The notes: generated by a model not told the origin, from the sequence alone. A stretch of DNA of 64,000 nucleotides from Bigelowiella natans CCMP2755 (GCA_000320545.1 ADNK01003243.1:1-64000); one strand, 5' to 3'; numbered from the stretch's first letter, positions 11,965 through 32,091 are shown. Made by a program: numbers and translations.

Positions 11965-12655
11965 GTGTGTGTGTGTTGTGTGTGTGCATTATCTATATGT
12001 ACAGCATTTTCATTCTGTCTGTTAGAAGAAAGAGAGTAGCAGGTCTCTATTATTACACACCCCTAGTGATAGTAGTAGCAGTATTAGCAGTAGCACAGTC
12101 TTGATCATTGTGCACTGCTCTTACTTCAACAAACTCGAAGCATCGAACTGGCAACATAAGGTTCCACGCTAGTACAGAGCGTGTGCTGCTACTGTGTGCA
12201 AGATGGCTTCCTTGGCTGAAATAGAAAACTGGGGGGCGACGGCAGCTGCTTGCGCCTACTTGCGCAAGAGAAGGATATGCCCTGTGCATTGCTGACCGAA
12301 GTGCGAACAGTTCCGCCTCATCTTCAGATGCAGTTATATGCACATCCATTTCCTCCTCATCTATTTGAAAGAGGGTGGAGAGCTTCGAGGTAATGAATGT
12401 TTCCATGTATCTTTCAACAGGGATTACTTGACTAGGATGAAACTTCTCAGATAGATACGAAGACATTATCTTAATTAGCTGAGCATGTTTGGTCATTGGA
12501 GACGCAACATGGGCCTTGAACTCGTTCGACTCCATGACACGGTTAAAGTAATTAAGAACAGGGTCAATCAGTTCCTTGTCATCGCTGCTTGAGATCTGTG
12601 CACTGAGTAGCTTGGACATAGCCTTCAGGTTCGCCTCGATGTCTTCAAAACTCAT
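6551..12655 (-). CDS. PDXDC1-like PLP-dependent decarboxylase-domain protein
   Basis: The first exon, 12125-12655 (ATG at 12655), carries PPVFYFSQG. Exon 11288-11819 carries DKSAGRLPCALVA, LILEGSCLLL and IIVAQPMKWFNLG. Exon 10611-10898 carries RQPHIVIFRI and VNSLQEWI. Their order matches human PDXDC1 (DKSAGRLP-like block, then VEG, then VVVFRF, then the ALNRWL-like helix). C-terminal exons also align: one ending at 8300 (SIGPSELKSVLE), 7804-7840 (DVMDALSESITL), 7413-7458 (GIQEAERKLEEH), 6922-6981 (GWVFPSE...GHTFNIG) and 6551-6672 (acidic, Ser/Glu-rich end). At least two exons lie near 10136-10240 (QLAHILPSVLF) and 9382-9450 (KDINAFPNLELI), but their borders are unresolved, as is the link between 7413 and 6981. 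The family has a PLP-decarboxylase fold; no clear PLP-binding lysine was identified, and the enzymatic role is uncertain. Introns hold many ATC, TAC and TA repeats. Confidence 0.8.
9294..9356. repeat. (CCT)n(CAT)n array in an intron of the PDXDC1-like gene
   Basis: CCT triplets pass directly into CAT triplets. Further trinucleotide arrays occur in the same gene at about 8383-8410 (AGT), 8725-8758 (ATT), 9754-9784 (TAC) and 10767-10795 (AGT). The last lies in coding sequence and gives a Thr/Ala run in the protein. Confidence 0.9.
11923..11990. repeat. (TA)n(TG)n array in the first intron of the PDXDC1-like gene
   Basis: A TA dinucleotide array is followed by TG repeats inside the intron between 11820 and 12124. 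It is one of several intron arrays of the same TA/TG design in this window. Confidence 0.9.
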
Positions 12656-13311
12656 AGTAGATCGAATTGTAGATCTAATCTAAAAAGTTACGACCAGCTT
12701 AACTGTTGTAACAACACATGGATATTCAAGTTATTTTGTTGTTGTTTTAACTTTAACCGAGTGATCATTCAGGAAGCATTGAGATATGCAGGAAGATTGT
12801 TGTTGTGCGCTACTGACTGGTCTCCGACGATGACTTGTCCATCAGAAAACAGTATTATCATAGTGTTCGGTAGTGGTGATTAGTTCTGTAGCTATTTGGC
12901 TGATAAGGATGTACCTTTCCTCCTCCTCGTTGTATGATTATAGATGATGAGGAAGCTGTGCTGATGATGAATGCACGGAAAGACCAATGATGATGACGAC
13001 GATGAGCGTAGTTTTTAATGCAAAAATATAGGTCAGAAGTATTATCGATAAAATAGTGACCATTTGTCGTTATTCCTTGGTATATAAACAACAATAATAT
13101 ATCCAAACTAAAAGGACGATCGATCAACGATAAAGTACCAAGCCAAATACATTCAAAAAAATGGGTCCTTTCCCGAAGTGATTCGATAATGTTCTGGATT
13201 AGTAATTTCCGGCTGTAATTATTGTCCAAATCGACTTAGGTGTTTCATCATCATCATATATCTTAACTGACGTCTCATCCCACCCCCCCCTTGCTCCAAA
13301 TTGGGCACAAC
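12656..13311. promoter_or_regulatory. Divergent intergenic region
   Basis: This 656 bp stretch separates the start codons of the PDXDC1-like gene (minus) and the FnIII-nucleoredoxin gene (plus). It should contain both promoters. I see AT-rich sequence without long microsatellites or an identifiable core element. Confidence 0.4.
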
Positions 13312-18912
<5,601 letters not shown>

Positions 18913-19666
18913 GCTGCTACATATCTACCAAATATAGCAGGCACTCAATTGCACTGTTTGCCCCCCAAACACCATTATCACCATATATCAGGAGGTAAAA
19001 AGTGGGTGTGCGAAGGAGACACGTGCAAGATGATGGACAACTAATTAAGTAGTAATTGGGCATGAAATGTGTGAATGTCGAACTTGCAGTACCGATCTTA
19101 ATAACTCGTAAATGACAGTGCTTTGTGGGTAATTACACTTAATTAACACGACGTGGAGACCATCAAGTTCGCTTATTATTGTCATTGTGATAGGAAATCC
19201 CACGCTAACAAAGCTGCATGCAACATTTCTAGATTTATTAAATGTCGAGTCTCGTTCTTATTACAATGTCACACATGGTAGCAATGCACAATAGTGCATG
19301 CCAGCAACTAGACCACACTGGTTGCATGCTCTACGAAAGTGCACGAAAGCATAGCTCATGTATACATATGGTCTGAAAAGCAAATAGAAAGAAGCAGCAG
19401 TCGACGTTTTGTTGCTATGATGGCTTGAAACGCTCTAGCGCTGGCTGTCTAGCTGTGTGCGCCGCGCGGTGTCATCGATCGATGCTAAGTGCTATGACGA
19501 CTAGGGAAGTATTGCCGGATAGACTTCAAGTAGCATTGTATAGAGAACAGAAATCATCACGTCAGGGCGCACTACTTTTAGCTACTAAATTAAGGCGTTT
19601 GTAGCTATTTAACTCAGCTAGTCAGCAAGACTGGATTCTGAAGACTTTGCGTATTCGTATGTACAC

Positions 19667-19713
<47 letters not shown>

Positions 19714-20089
19714 AGCGCAACAGCACATGTATGGAACGCACATTTTGACATTTTACAAATGCAGCTAGCTCTATCGATTAGTCTAGCTAGCTATGGGTGG
19801 CTAATCAAAAATTTACTGTAATCGTTGGTCTTATATCCTGTGAGCTCCTACATCTAGACATGTGTGTGTTTGTGCGTGTGCATACTTGAATATTCATGCT
19901 GCACATTTAATTTACAATCTCTTGGTACATTGGTGAACCGTTCAGTACAGTAGCAGTGAAACACTCTAATGCTAGAACATCTGGAGTATCCCTTTCAGGA
20001 TAACAAGTACAGACTAGAACTCACTGAACGCTATTTACACGTTACATGCGATCTCACATGCTGGGTATTGTCTAAATCTAATGATTTTC
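18913..20089. other. Convergent 3' spacer with compositional island
   Basis: The spacer separates the 3' ends of the FnIII-nucleoredoxin and giant coiled-coil genes. It contains no long open frame. At about 19200-19990 it is rich in TGCA, AGCT, GATC and CTAG words (for example gcgccgcgcg, atcgatcgat and ctagctagctatg). A (TC)n(AC)n array is at 19673-19712. Confidence 0.6.
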
Positions 20090-23000
20090 CTAGCCTTGAT
20101 TTGTGGATCTATTATTCCGCTCTTTGCGCGAGTTTGTGAAATCCTTCAGCAACTCTTTAAGTTGGGTGATCTGATTAAGATATTTCCCCTTTTCAGCTTG
20201 GAATTGGCCTCTTTGTTGGATGATCTGTTCTTTTATTCTCATAATTGCTTTTTCGTATTTCTCAAAACGTTTGTCCCTCGAGTAATGCTCATTGTTACTG
20301 TCCGCCGTCGTATGAAGCAGTCGTCGCGTTCCCTTTGGAAAATCCTGCGGTTTCTGTTCCTCTTCCTGTTGCGCATTATTTTCTATTGCAGCTGTTACAA
20401 GTTTTTTCACAAGTTGCTGCTGTTCTTCGAAAAGGCGGTCAAATGTTGTCTGCAATGTTTGAATCATCGTGGACTTACTAGACAACAACTCTGGTTTCTC
20501 TAGCACCTTTAAGATATTGTTGAGTACCGCATCAGAGGAGGATGAGGAGGAAAATCCAATACCGTATGATGATGATGATTGAGTGGCATTTCTAATCAAA
20601 GCCTCCTTTACGTCTTCCTCAGCTACAGCACTAGCTCGTAAAATATCGCTTAGCTCAGATTCCGAGAAATTCATTTTGGTAGCAATGACTGACATCTCGG
20701 AGGCAAGTGAATTATTTCCGTCACCCCCATTCTCTTTCTGTTGCTGATGCCGCTGCTGTCTTTGGATTTTTTTCTTCTCTTTGACATCCTTCAAGCCCTG
20801 AGATAAGTGATCTAACAAATCGCACACTGAACGAGACATGAAGCTTAAAAGTCCCAGAATACCATCAGCTATTTCCTTTCGTAGAGAATTTGCGTGCGCC
20901 TTGTCCTTTTCTCTTAGCTTAGCTGAGGTCAAGTCTTTTTGTTTCCGAAGATCCACGCGTGCAGACAAGAGCATGCTCTCTAAGCTCTCAGCTTTACTGC
21001 GGAATTTAGCAAGATCTGCTTCCATGTCGACAAGCTTCTGCTTGGTCCGATCGTATAAGGTACGAGTGCGTTTGTTATCGTTTCTTAGCTGGGTTATCCT
21101 TAGCTCAAGTTGATAGACTTTAGTTACATCCACCTGCTTACTCTCCATTTCTTTCTCCGCTGTAGCCAGCTTATCACGTAGAGAAGCAATCGTTTGCCTT
21201 GACCTCAGCAGTCGTGCAGTTGTTGACTGAGCTTTAGCTTGTAGATTTATTCTTGCCTGGGCATTTTCTTGATCCATGTTTACTGCAGCATTCAGTCGCT
21301 GCCGAAGAGTCTGAACAAGCTTTTCACGAATAGCAAGTAACTTGTTGGCCTTTTGCAGTTTTAGCTTACACGCTTGATGTTCCCTTTCTGCGCGTGCTGC
21401 TTTGGAAGCTGTACGCTTGACTTCAAGCTTTAGGGATCGGACTGCAGATACTCTTTTAGAAATCTCATCTCTAGCTTGCCGTGCTGCTGCTTTTGAATCT
21501 TTGACCGCATTCTCCATTGCTTCCCAATCAGCCTCGTTTCTCAGTGCAGAATGTAGTTTTTCCAATTGTTTTGCATGTTTCTCTTCAAGAACCTGCATTT
21601 GTTTCGTCACTGCGCTTGCATTTTCTCTAGCTTCCTCCCAATTGGCTTTTAGTTGTGTGTTTGCTGTTGAATGTTTCTTGATTGTTTCTTCAAGTTCTTC
21701 CACTCGTCCTGCAGAAAACTTCAATTGTTTTTCCAAATCTGAAATTTTGGTTTGCAAGCTTGCATTCCTGGCCTCGAGAACGCTACTTTGCCTGTATTCT
21801 TTGGAGGAAGAGAATGCCATCTCAGTTGCATCTGCTGTCACTGCTGCGACCACAGCAGCAGCAGCAGCTGGAGAAGAATTAGCACTCCCATGCATGCTTC
21901 GATTCTTCTCGTTTTGCTCTGTAGCGATACGGAGGGCATTCTCAAGGCGTTTGTTCCTAGATTTGAGTTTCTTCATTGTTAACTTGATCGCAGCTAGCTT
22001 CCCTTGCTGTTTGGCAATCTCACTGGTCATCTGAACTAAGTTACTTGCAAGAGCTTTTCTCCTTGCAGCATAATTTTTGTCTTTTGTGCTATTATTGACA
22101 CTGTCGTTGATATTACTTGCCCCCCCCCCTGTAGCAGCTTTAGTCAGCTTGCCAGGTTTTCTTTCCACTGTCAATCCTGCTCCAAATAACAGCTCTTCGT
22201 TATTCGATAGATCCTTCAGCTTTCTTCTTAAGGTTGCGCATTCGACACTATGACGCTCACTTAGAGAATCTTGTGTGTTTTTGTAGCCTTGGAATTCATG
22301 CTTCAGTCGGTCAAAATCTTCACGAGAGTCTTTGATCTCTTTGATGTATTGTGCAGCAATGTTTTGTAGCTTTTGGTCCAGCAGTACTCTCTCCCTATTC
22401 AACACACTTCGTTCCTTCTCAAGTTGAGTTTCAAGGTCCTTATTATACTTATGCTCAAGATCCCGTGTTGCCTCCACAATTTCTTCCTTGTGTTTCATCT
22501 CAGCTCTTTCTTTTTCCCTTCTGTGGGTATCCTCTAGCACTCTGATGTTGTGGTAAATTATTAACATCAATTAATTGATGATATTCGAAGACAAACTACT
22601 AGTACTACTACAAATACTACTAATAGATCCGTGGTATTTAAAACAAGTTGCTGAGAGGTTTGTCAGTACTCGATTATACAAAATAATTTACACACCTTTT
22701 TTGTTTCTGAATTTCCTCTCTTTCTGATTTGAGAGCAAGGTCGTGACGACGTTGCATGTCAGCCATCATTTTCTCAAACATTGCTGCTTGTCTCTGGGAT
22801 TGGGCTAAAAGCGATGCCTCAGCTCTTTCAACAGTTTCAAAAGCTTCCTTCTTCACAGCAACTTGCTGCTGCTGTACATCTTTTAACTCCACGAGTTGTC
22901 TGGAAAGACGCTCATTCTCTTTGCATTCGTTTTCGAGCTTCCCCTCAACGACTGCAAGAGCTTCAGCGGCCTCTTTTCTCCTTCGCTCCAAGTCATCTTG

Positions 23001-26000
23001 TACCTTTTGTGCCGTCTTCACTTGCTCACGCAATTGAGCAATTTCAACTTTATGAGCTTCTATCTCCCTTATATGCACCTGCCTTTCATTTTTCCGTGTC
23101 TCTCTCTCAACTCCAAGCGCCCTTTCTCGGTTGGAAAGCTGGGCACGTAGGCTAGAAACCTGCGTTTCCAGTGAAGAAATTCTCCCTTCCAACTTGAAGA
23201 TTTGTGCTGTCTTGATAACACTTGATTCCCAGTGGGAGGAGCTTTGATCATCATCCACCTCACCTCCACCATCGAAAGATTTCATATTATTACTTTGACG
23301 ACGTATACTATGATGATTAGGTTCCTTGGCTGAAGATAATAATGCATCACCATTCTTTCTCTGCTGCTGGGTTTGATGAACTTCATGTGCAACTACTATT
23401 CCTGCCTTCCCCTTTTCTTCTCCACCATTTCCATCATATTCAGCAGCAATGCTGGGCTCTTCCAGAAGCTTCTTCAAGCTACTCTCGAGCGCTTTTGCAT
23501 GCAATGTCGCAACTTCTTGCTCGAGGTTGGCTATCTTGCCCTGATACCACTTATTTTTCTCTTTTTCAGCACGCAACATTGGCCCATCTTGCTGCTGTTG
23601 AGGATGAGGTCCTGCTGGTGGTTGTGGTGACTTATGAGGGCTATTCGTCCGTGCAGAGGATGGCATTTCATCAACTCTCTTGATCGCCTTAAGAGCTTCA
23701 TTAACTCCTTCAACTTTTGCCTTCCATTCGCGAATAGCTGCCTTATATCTGTTGATATCTTTAGATTGTTTATCAAGCTTCCGCTCTACAACCAGGCATT
23801 TCCGTTTCCATTCGAGTAGTTCTGCAGTCGGCTGCTGCTTTTGCTGTTTTCGCATGATGCTACTTCTACGGTTTACCGACACACCTAGCTGGTCTGTTCG
23901 ATGTTTGAGATCCTTGGTTGCGTTCAGTTGTGCTCGTAAACTAGAAACCTCCACCTTACGCTGGTCTAGCCTCTTCTTGGCGGTATCAAGTTGCATTTGA
24001 AGCGCTCGATTTTCTTCCCGATTCTTACGAAGTTGGTCCGTTAAGGAACGAATATGGGATGAGGACACCGATGATGACTTTGATGTTGTCGTTGCCATAC
24101 CCTGAGTGCTGTTTGCTTTTGATCCATTGGCAATAAGTAACATTCTCTCAATGCTCTCACCTGCTGTTGTTATTTCTTGGGAGGCCTTTTCCATCTTACT
24201 GATAAAGTTTGTGATTAGCTTTGCTGCTCTTGCAGTTGGCCCTGCTGTAGCCTTTTTGCGTTTCTTGGTGTCCATTCTGACTGAGGAGCGCAAATGAATT
24301 TTCTTCGGAGCTGTTGTTGCTGGTACATGAGGGCCTGGTGATGTAAACACGTTGGAAGATGATGCTGCAACTATCACGATTCCAATTTGTTTATTTACAT
24401 CTGCAACTACATCCCGAATCTTTAAAATCATGGAGGACGCAGAAGTGCTCATTTGTGCTTGGATATCATTATCATCATCATCATCATCGCCCCATGCTCG
24501 TTTTGGTTGTTGTATTGACAGCTTTATGTTCGCCTCTTGGGCTTCCTGAAGCTCTCTTTCAGCCTTTTCCAATTTGTGACTTAAGTCGCGAATGACTTCG
24601 TTCTGAGAGCTTGACGATGTGGATGCAGCAGAAGGTGCTAACGAGTAATCATTGTCATCATCTGCTGCTTCTTCGTTTTGGGATTCATCTTGGTTTCCGC
24701 TACTGTTGAGGTCATTCGCATTCAAGCCTCTTGTTCCTAATGGAGAAGGATGTGGAAGACGCGATGATGAAAATGACGCTGACTGGTGGTGAGAGAGCTT
24801 CTTTTTCAGCTTCTCAACTTGCAAAGCTTTCATCATAACTTGCTGTGTCAACCGAATAATCACATCTGCTAGACCCCCCCCAGTTTCATCATCACTCGTT
24901 CTCAATTTAGCGTCTACACCAACATCGTAGTCATCATAAACATCTCCAACAGTATTTTGGGAGCGAGTCGTTCCTCTCCTCGGTGTAGTTCCGCTTCTTC
25001 TTCTTCCTCCTCCTTCATTTCTTCGCTCAGTAGATGGAGGAGCCATTGGAGCTCGCTTAGGAGTCGGAAGCCCTATCATCGAAGATAATTGTGATACGCA
25101 CTTTTTCAGACTTTTCTCGCGCTTTAATAGACGTTTCATTTCCACCCTCAAGATGTTCTGTTTTTCATCTTTCTCCTGAAGTTGCTTTTTTAGTGCTACA
25201 AGCTGTCTCTCAGCAGCAGCAGCAGCAGCAGTAGCAGCATTTGAAGAAGCCGGAGGTTGCTGCGCTGTAGCTGCTGCGCGTGACTTCATGGCAATTGAAA
25301 CAGCGAGTTGTCGTCGCAAGTCTCCAATTTCAATTTCTTTTCTCACCAAATCTTGTCTGATATTCAGGGACTCGATTGCTGAGTTACTGCGATCTTTGAA
25401 TTGTTGTCTCGAGGCTGTTACTGTCGCACTCGTAGTTGTTCGTTTCCTTCGCCCTTTGCTTAGTGTTTCTACCCCTCCTCCTCCTCCTCCTCCTCCTCCT
25501 CCTTTGGTATTGCCAACGATTTTGTTTCGTCGGAGAATTCTTAACTCTTGTTCGAGTTGTGCCAGCTTGGTGCGAGCTTCTGCTTCTCCTTGGGCACAAA
25601 CCCTTGCTTTTCGAGCCGAGTCTGCTTGAGCAAGTTTTGCATTTGCAAGATGTTGTGCAAGAAGACCCGAATTCTCATTAATATTATTACTACTGGGGGG
25701 AGGCTTCATGCGAAGGCTTCTCCTGCCTTTATCTTCCAAAATCCTCAAAGTTTCTCGGTCCATATGTGCAATCACATGCTGTAGCTCATTTATTGCCTCT
25801 TGTTTCTTTTCTATTTCTTCCGTCTGGCTCCTACTACGCATTTCTGCTTTATGAAGACTTTTCGTTAGCTTGATGACTTCAGATTCCAAGCGTAGTCGAT
25901 ATGTAGCGCTGTCTGGAGAAGAATCAGCCTCGAAATCAATTTCTACATTCTCTTCTTCTTCCTCGCTACCGTTTATACCTCTTCGAGATGTTGTTGTTGC

Positions 26001-29000
26001 TGCAAAATTTTTGATACCCCGATTTTGTATGGAACCTAGCTGTTTGGCGTAGCGATGTTTCATGTCGCGCATGGCTTTCTCATGCTTGTGCTCTGTCCGT
26101 CGCACTTGCGTATTCGTGGAAGCTAGCTGTGATTGCAACCCCTTGTTTTCGGATAAAAGAGCTCGTTTATCAGCCTTAAGGGTTATAACCTCGCGTGAAG
26201 CTAGCTTCAACTCAAATTCTAATCTTTGCGCCTCTGCCTTGTACTTTTCGAGAGCTTCATCGTATTCCCTTGCATTACGTGCATTGAGGCGTTCATTCGT
26301 GAAAACGTCTGCTTTGATACGCTGCTTCGCATCAACCAATTGTTTCTCCAAATCCTTTATTCGTTTCTCAGACCTAGCCAGCAAGACAGCACGTACTTCC
26401 TCGCCCTTACGAGAAGACTCAAGCTCTTTTTGTAGTGTAGATGCTTTATCCAATAGCTCAGCTTTGACAATATTCAAAGTGGCAATCTCATCTGCAAGAT
26501 TTTTTGCAAGTGTTTTTACCGAGAAGGAAGGTTGGACACTATCTTTCGCATCGTGGGTGGAATTTTCTCCACTTCCTCCTCCTTTTTTTGTTACACCATC
26601 TTCGATAGCGTTATCACTGCGAGCAGTCAGGAGAGTCTTTTGCATTGTCTGCTCAATATATGTTTTTATGGCGGCATCGCGAGTGTTGAGCTTTTGAAGA
26701 AGCTCTGCTTCGACAATAGCTTTGCGTTTTGTCTCGTCACTCTCGTGTTCGAGTTCCATAATCCCCACCTGCCTTCGAAGCTTCTCGCATTCGCCCCTAT
26801 ATTGTTGGAGTTCTTTTTCTGCAGCAGCTGCTTCAAGCATAGCTGCCATCCGAGCTTTATCCACGTGCTCATTAGTTGTCAATAGCTCCGCTACTCGTTG
26901 CTCGCCACGACGACGCTCATGCATCAGCTGCTTCGAATAAATTTCTTTCATGTCCTCCAACAGTTGATTTGCTCTTCTACCCTCATTTCTGCACTGCCGC
27001 CATCTATCTCGCAGAACATCCATTTCTGCTTCGTCTCTGCGAATCTTTTGCTGTTGAAGCTGGCATATCCACCTTAGTCGACGAGTTCGTCTCTCACACC
27101 TTGTCACCGCTGATTCATTTCTCAATATAATTTGAGTCATTTCTTCGACTACTTCTGGAATATAAAGGAGGCAAGACATTGATTTATTTTTCATAACACT
27201 TTTTTTCTTTGAAGTAGAGGAAGACGTTGTTGATGCATGGCTTCCCCCTCCTCCTCGCCTAGTTTTTCTGAAACCCCGTTTCGCATTCTGAGCGAGAGAG
27301 GAAGAAGATGAACCTGCTGCTGCTTTTCGAGTGGCAAGAGGAGAGAGCAGTAGTGGTTCGGAAGAAACAATAGCATCTATTTTACTGTTGATGGCCTTGA
27401 GCAACTCAATTAAAGGAGGCCCTGCAACTGGACCACCGAGAGCAGAAGAAGTACCAGCACTTGCTGCAGTGGCAGGAATTGATGATGAAGGAATTTGATG
27501 ATGTGAACCATCTCCGGCGAGAAGGACAGGGGGGTAACTATGGTGATTACTTTCGAGTAGTATATTTCCACTATCAACACCACCACTGCTGCTGTCTCCA
27601 GTAGCACTATTCAGAAGTATGTTCATCCACCAGCTTGAATTGTTGGTAACCCCTTGATCATCATCAAATTTGTTCTCATCTGCTATTTCGGATAGTATCC
27701 GTAAGTGTTCTTTTCGTTCCTGTCCTAATCTTTCTAGTGCTGCATCACGCGCTTCTCGAAGCTGCTGCTTGAGATCTTCACAATCACGTCGACTATTATC
27801 AGAATCAGCTCTCAGTCTCATGATTTTCTGAGTCATCTGGAATTTGGCAGCATCCTCAGCACTGGACTTATTCCGTAGCTGTGTGATTTCTAATCGCTGT
27901 TTCTGAATCAATTTCTTATGAGCTTCACGCTCAGCCTCAAGACGTGAAACTTTTGACGCTAACGTATCCGAGTACTCCTGACTCTGAGAGACGAGATGAA
28001 GTTGGCGCTTGTAGCTTTCGTTCATGCGTTCTACTTGTTGTTCTAGTGTGCTTTCAATGGCCTTGGCAGCTGAGAGATGTGCTGCCAGGTGAATCACCTT
28101 TGTCTTCGCATTACTACTTATAGTCGTAAGTGAAGAGGAGGAAGAAGAGGATCTATTCTTCTGTTTCATTTTATCGACGTTACTACTTTTATTTTTTACA
28201 AAAGCTCTGTGATCATCATTTTCATGGGTGACACCCCTATCCTCACAGCCTGGTTCAAGTGCTTCTACTGTTTCCATTAGCACTGCAATTTGAGCTGACT
28301 TTTCTTTTACTAATGCCTGCATGCGATCTCGTTCACGTTCAAACTTAGAAGATAAACGACGCTCTGCAGTTACTTCTTCCCTAACTTGCTGAAGATTTTT
28401 TTGCAACTTGAGTGCTTCTGCTTCGTGATGCTCCCTTTGTTCTTCGAGCTGGTTCCTGATTGTGTCACACATAGATTCCGCAGAGCTAACAGCAACACGG
28501 GTTTCTTCAAGCTTCTTTGCTCCATCTGATAACTGCTGACGATACGAAAGCACCTCTTCAGTATGCTTTGTATGTAAAATAGCGGCTTCTTCTGTCGCTC
28601 GGGTAGAAGACTGCAACAATTTTGCATTTAAGCTCATACACTGTTTTTCATACTCCTTTGCTTCTGCTAGAGCTTCACGTCTCTGGAGCTTGACACGATG
28701 TAGTGCAAGGCAGAAATGATCCCGTTGCTGACTCAAAACTCTAATGAGGTCTTGCTCATTTCCTGCAGCAGCAGCAGCTTGCATCTGATGATGGACTCTA
28801 TGTAAAGCAGCGAGACTTGTGTCGACGACTGCTGCAATATCGTCACCATCACTTACTTTACTGCTATGCTTCATTTCTTCAATTAAAGCCTTTGTTCTGC
28901 CTGCGTGTTCTGCCTCACGTGCTTCCAGTAGCTCAGATAGTTTGTCGATTTCTTTTGCTTGAGTTTCGATTCTCTCCCCGAGTCTAGCAAGGGTTTCATC

Positions 29001-32000
29001 CCTTTCAAGTCCCGCAGGAGTAGAGCCAACAGTACCAAGAATGTCCCATTTCTTTGCAGAAATAGAATACTTTTGCAACTGCCTTTTCAAGCTCATAACT
29101 TGTTTCTCAGCCTCTGCTTCTCTCTCTTCCGCCCTTTTAGCATCACCTTGAAAACGCGATAATTGCAGTCTCAATTCACCTTTATCAGCTCTTTCTATCG
29201 CAAGCTGTTTGTGAAGATCTGATCTTGCGCCAAGAGCCTTGATGGTCTCTCTAAGATGCTTTATATTTTGTTCTCCTTGTTGCTTTACCCTCTCGTGCTT
29301 TCTTTCCAGCCTCTTAACCTTGTCTTTATACTCCGCAATTGCGTCGTCACAATCCGCTTGAACCTCTATCTTTTCTTCGTGTACCTTGACCAGTGACTGC
29401 CGTAGCTGAGCATTTGAAACAAGCTGTTCGTCTAAAGCACCACGAATACGTTGAATCTCATCCTCAAGGTCTCTACTACTCTTTTTCTTCATCATCATAA
29501 TTTCTGCTGCTGGTGCTGGTTCCCCATTTCCTGATTCATGTCGTCCACCACCACTACCACCTTTAGCGTTGCTGCTATTGGATGATCTTCCACGTATGGA
29601 TGCTGCTGTGGATGATGATGTAGCCAACCTTGTCATTTTCCGGAGAGTCTCTTCCAATCGCTCTATCTCTATTCGATAAACCTGGCGTTCGTCTTTTAAT
29701 CTCTGTCGTAGTGCCTTTATGGTTAAACCACGGTCGGAAATCTTCGATTCGTCAGTGAGCCATGGCTTTGATGAAGCAGAAGAACCCACATCTTCTTCCC
29801 TTCTCCCAATACCTCTACTTTTGCCTGCTCTTCTTCCATTTTGAGTATTATTATTATCCTAGTGATATGTGATCGTGATATTGTGGAATCAGTATTGTTG
29901 ATGATAATTATGGTAGTATGATAAAGGCGATGATCAAATAACACCAAAGCTGTGATCTAGAGATATATGCTATACTTGGAACAGAAAGACAGACAGATAA
30001 CCAGCAGAAAATATTGTTTTTATGAGTGACTTACCGGATGGGAGACTTCATCTTTGTTCTTATCACCGTCATCACCATTCTTTTCTTTTTCAAATTTGCC
30101 AAGAATGTCGTGGTTCTGAATCTTCTTGTTTGCAGGGGGGTGAAATTGTTTAGGATGTTCTTCTTTTTTGTTTGTTTCAAATCGTCTGTTGGAACGACTT
30201 CCTTGCTCAAAGATGTCGTGGTGAAACGATGGTTGCGGTTGCCTTTGAAGCTCCAAGTGTGCTATTCGTAGTGAAGTAGTTAACTTTGAATTTTGAACTT
30301 CGGCTACTTTAAGGCGTTCGCGAGTATGCTTAAGCTCTGCACGCAGCTCTGCCATAGGTCCCACGCGGCCGATACGCTTCGGTCTCCGAGCATGGCTTTT
30401 TCCTGCTACTTGTTCGTCATCTGGGGATAGACGCTCAGCTAAGTTCCTAAGCTCTTGACCGTGTATTTCACGTTGATCGTTCATCCTGGTTTGTAGCCGG
30501 TCAACTTTGGCCTCGAGTTCTTGTATTATCCCCTTCAATTTTTGGGATTTGCTTCCAAATTTGTCACCACTTATCACCTCATTATCATTGTCACCGTCAT
30601 CACCATTGCGTTGTTCGTCTATAGAGGAAGAAACGTGAAGCTTTTTGATTAAGGCTTCAATTTGGTCTTGCTGATCCTGCAGTTTCGCGCGAAGTTTGAC
30701 GATTTCGGAAGTCTTCAGAGTTTCTATGAGTTCTGAATTTTGCTTTTGGTAGTGTGAAGCTTGCTGTTTTACTTGGTGCAGCTCTGCATTGCTCTTTTTT
30801 AGAAGGTGAACAGTGTCTCGCAGCTTGGTTTCCAGCTCTTGCTCTCGACGATTTTTCCCATGCAAGATACTCTCAGCTTCAGTAAGTTTTTTGTGTGCAT
30901 TCTCAGACTCACGCTTGAGTCTCTGTTCCAGCTCAACTTCGCGGTCTTTCAGCGTCTGAATCTCTACATCCTTTACTTTGAGAATACTGAGCACTTTCCT
31001 GGATTTTTCTTCATTCGACCTTCTTTCATTGTAGACGGCTTCATCAGCGAGAGCGTGAGCGAGAGCTTGGATCCTTTGTTCATCCATCTCATCCATGGAT
31101 GTTCCCCGTTGTAACTCATGCAGAGTTCTGGCCCGTGATGTGGCAAGATCTGCTTCCACACGCAAATGTGCCGCTTCCTCTCGGGCTACCGCAAGCTCGG
31201 TCCTAAGCGTCTGAACTTTGTGTTTCAAATCGATGTTATGTCGATGTATTGACCTTTCTCTCGGGTTGAGGGTCTGTTTTTTACGTGGAGTTGTTGATTT
31301 GTCGCTGCTATTTTCAGACGAATCATCATAATCTTGCCAATCGTCGTCCTTTGCAGAATTGTTGTGCCGATTTTCGGCCTTCGTTTCAAGAGGGAGATAA
31401 TCTTTAAGCTCACTTTTATGTTCTTGCGAGGAAGAAGATTTGGTGTGCATCATTTCTTCAGTGGCTTTCGTTGCTGCTGGTTTTGAAGTAGCCGCAGCTT
31501 TTCTACGTTTTTGAGGTTGTTTCTTCTTCTTCAACTTCGTCGTCGCAGTAAAACAGTTGCTATTCCCTCGGTGGAGAGATCCTCCCACTGGCTGCTTTAA
31601 TGTATCTGTTTGCTCTGTTTGTAAAACGTCTTCTGCTAAATCTACTATTGCTCTGGAATGAGAAATATTGCGATCCGGATTTACCCTTAAAAATTCAATC
31701 ATGTGGATCTATTAGCCGGAGTTTTGCAACAACAGTAATACGTAATTCTCACCCCCACACGTAGAATAGACCAAAGAAGCGTTGCTCGAACAGTTGTGAC
31801 TTTATTCGAAAAACGGATTTGTGTCCCTAGAGACATATCAAGGTGAATAACATGTTGCATATTATTGAAAGCATTTGTTGTCACCTTAGAACCTCTTGGC
31901 TTTGGAGGTGGATTGTGCAGTTTCAATTGCACCTGAATCATACCAACGGACTCTCTCAGGAAATATCACCCGCACCTTCTTATCCGCATATTCACCCATA

Positions 32001-32030
32001 TACTTGCACAAGTACTCTCATTGCATAATA

Positions 32031-32091
<61 letters not shown>

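Noticed and set aside
20081-29162. Many plus-strand frames of 60-210 codons (for example 21402-22034 and 26062-26697)
   Set aside because: They are antisense shadows of the giant coiled-coil exons, rich in Ser, Leu and Phe as expected from complementing Glu/Lys/Gln codons.
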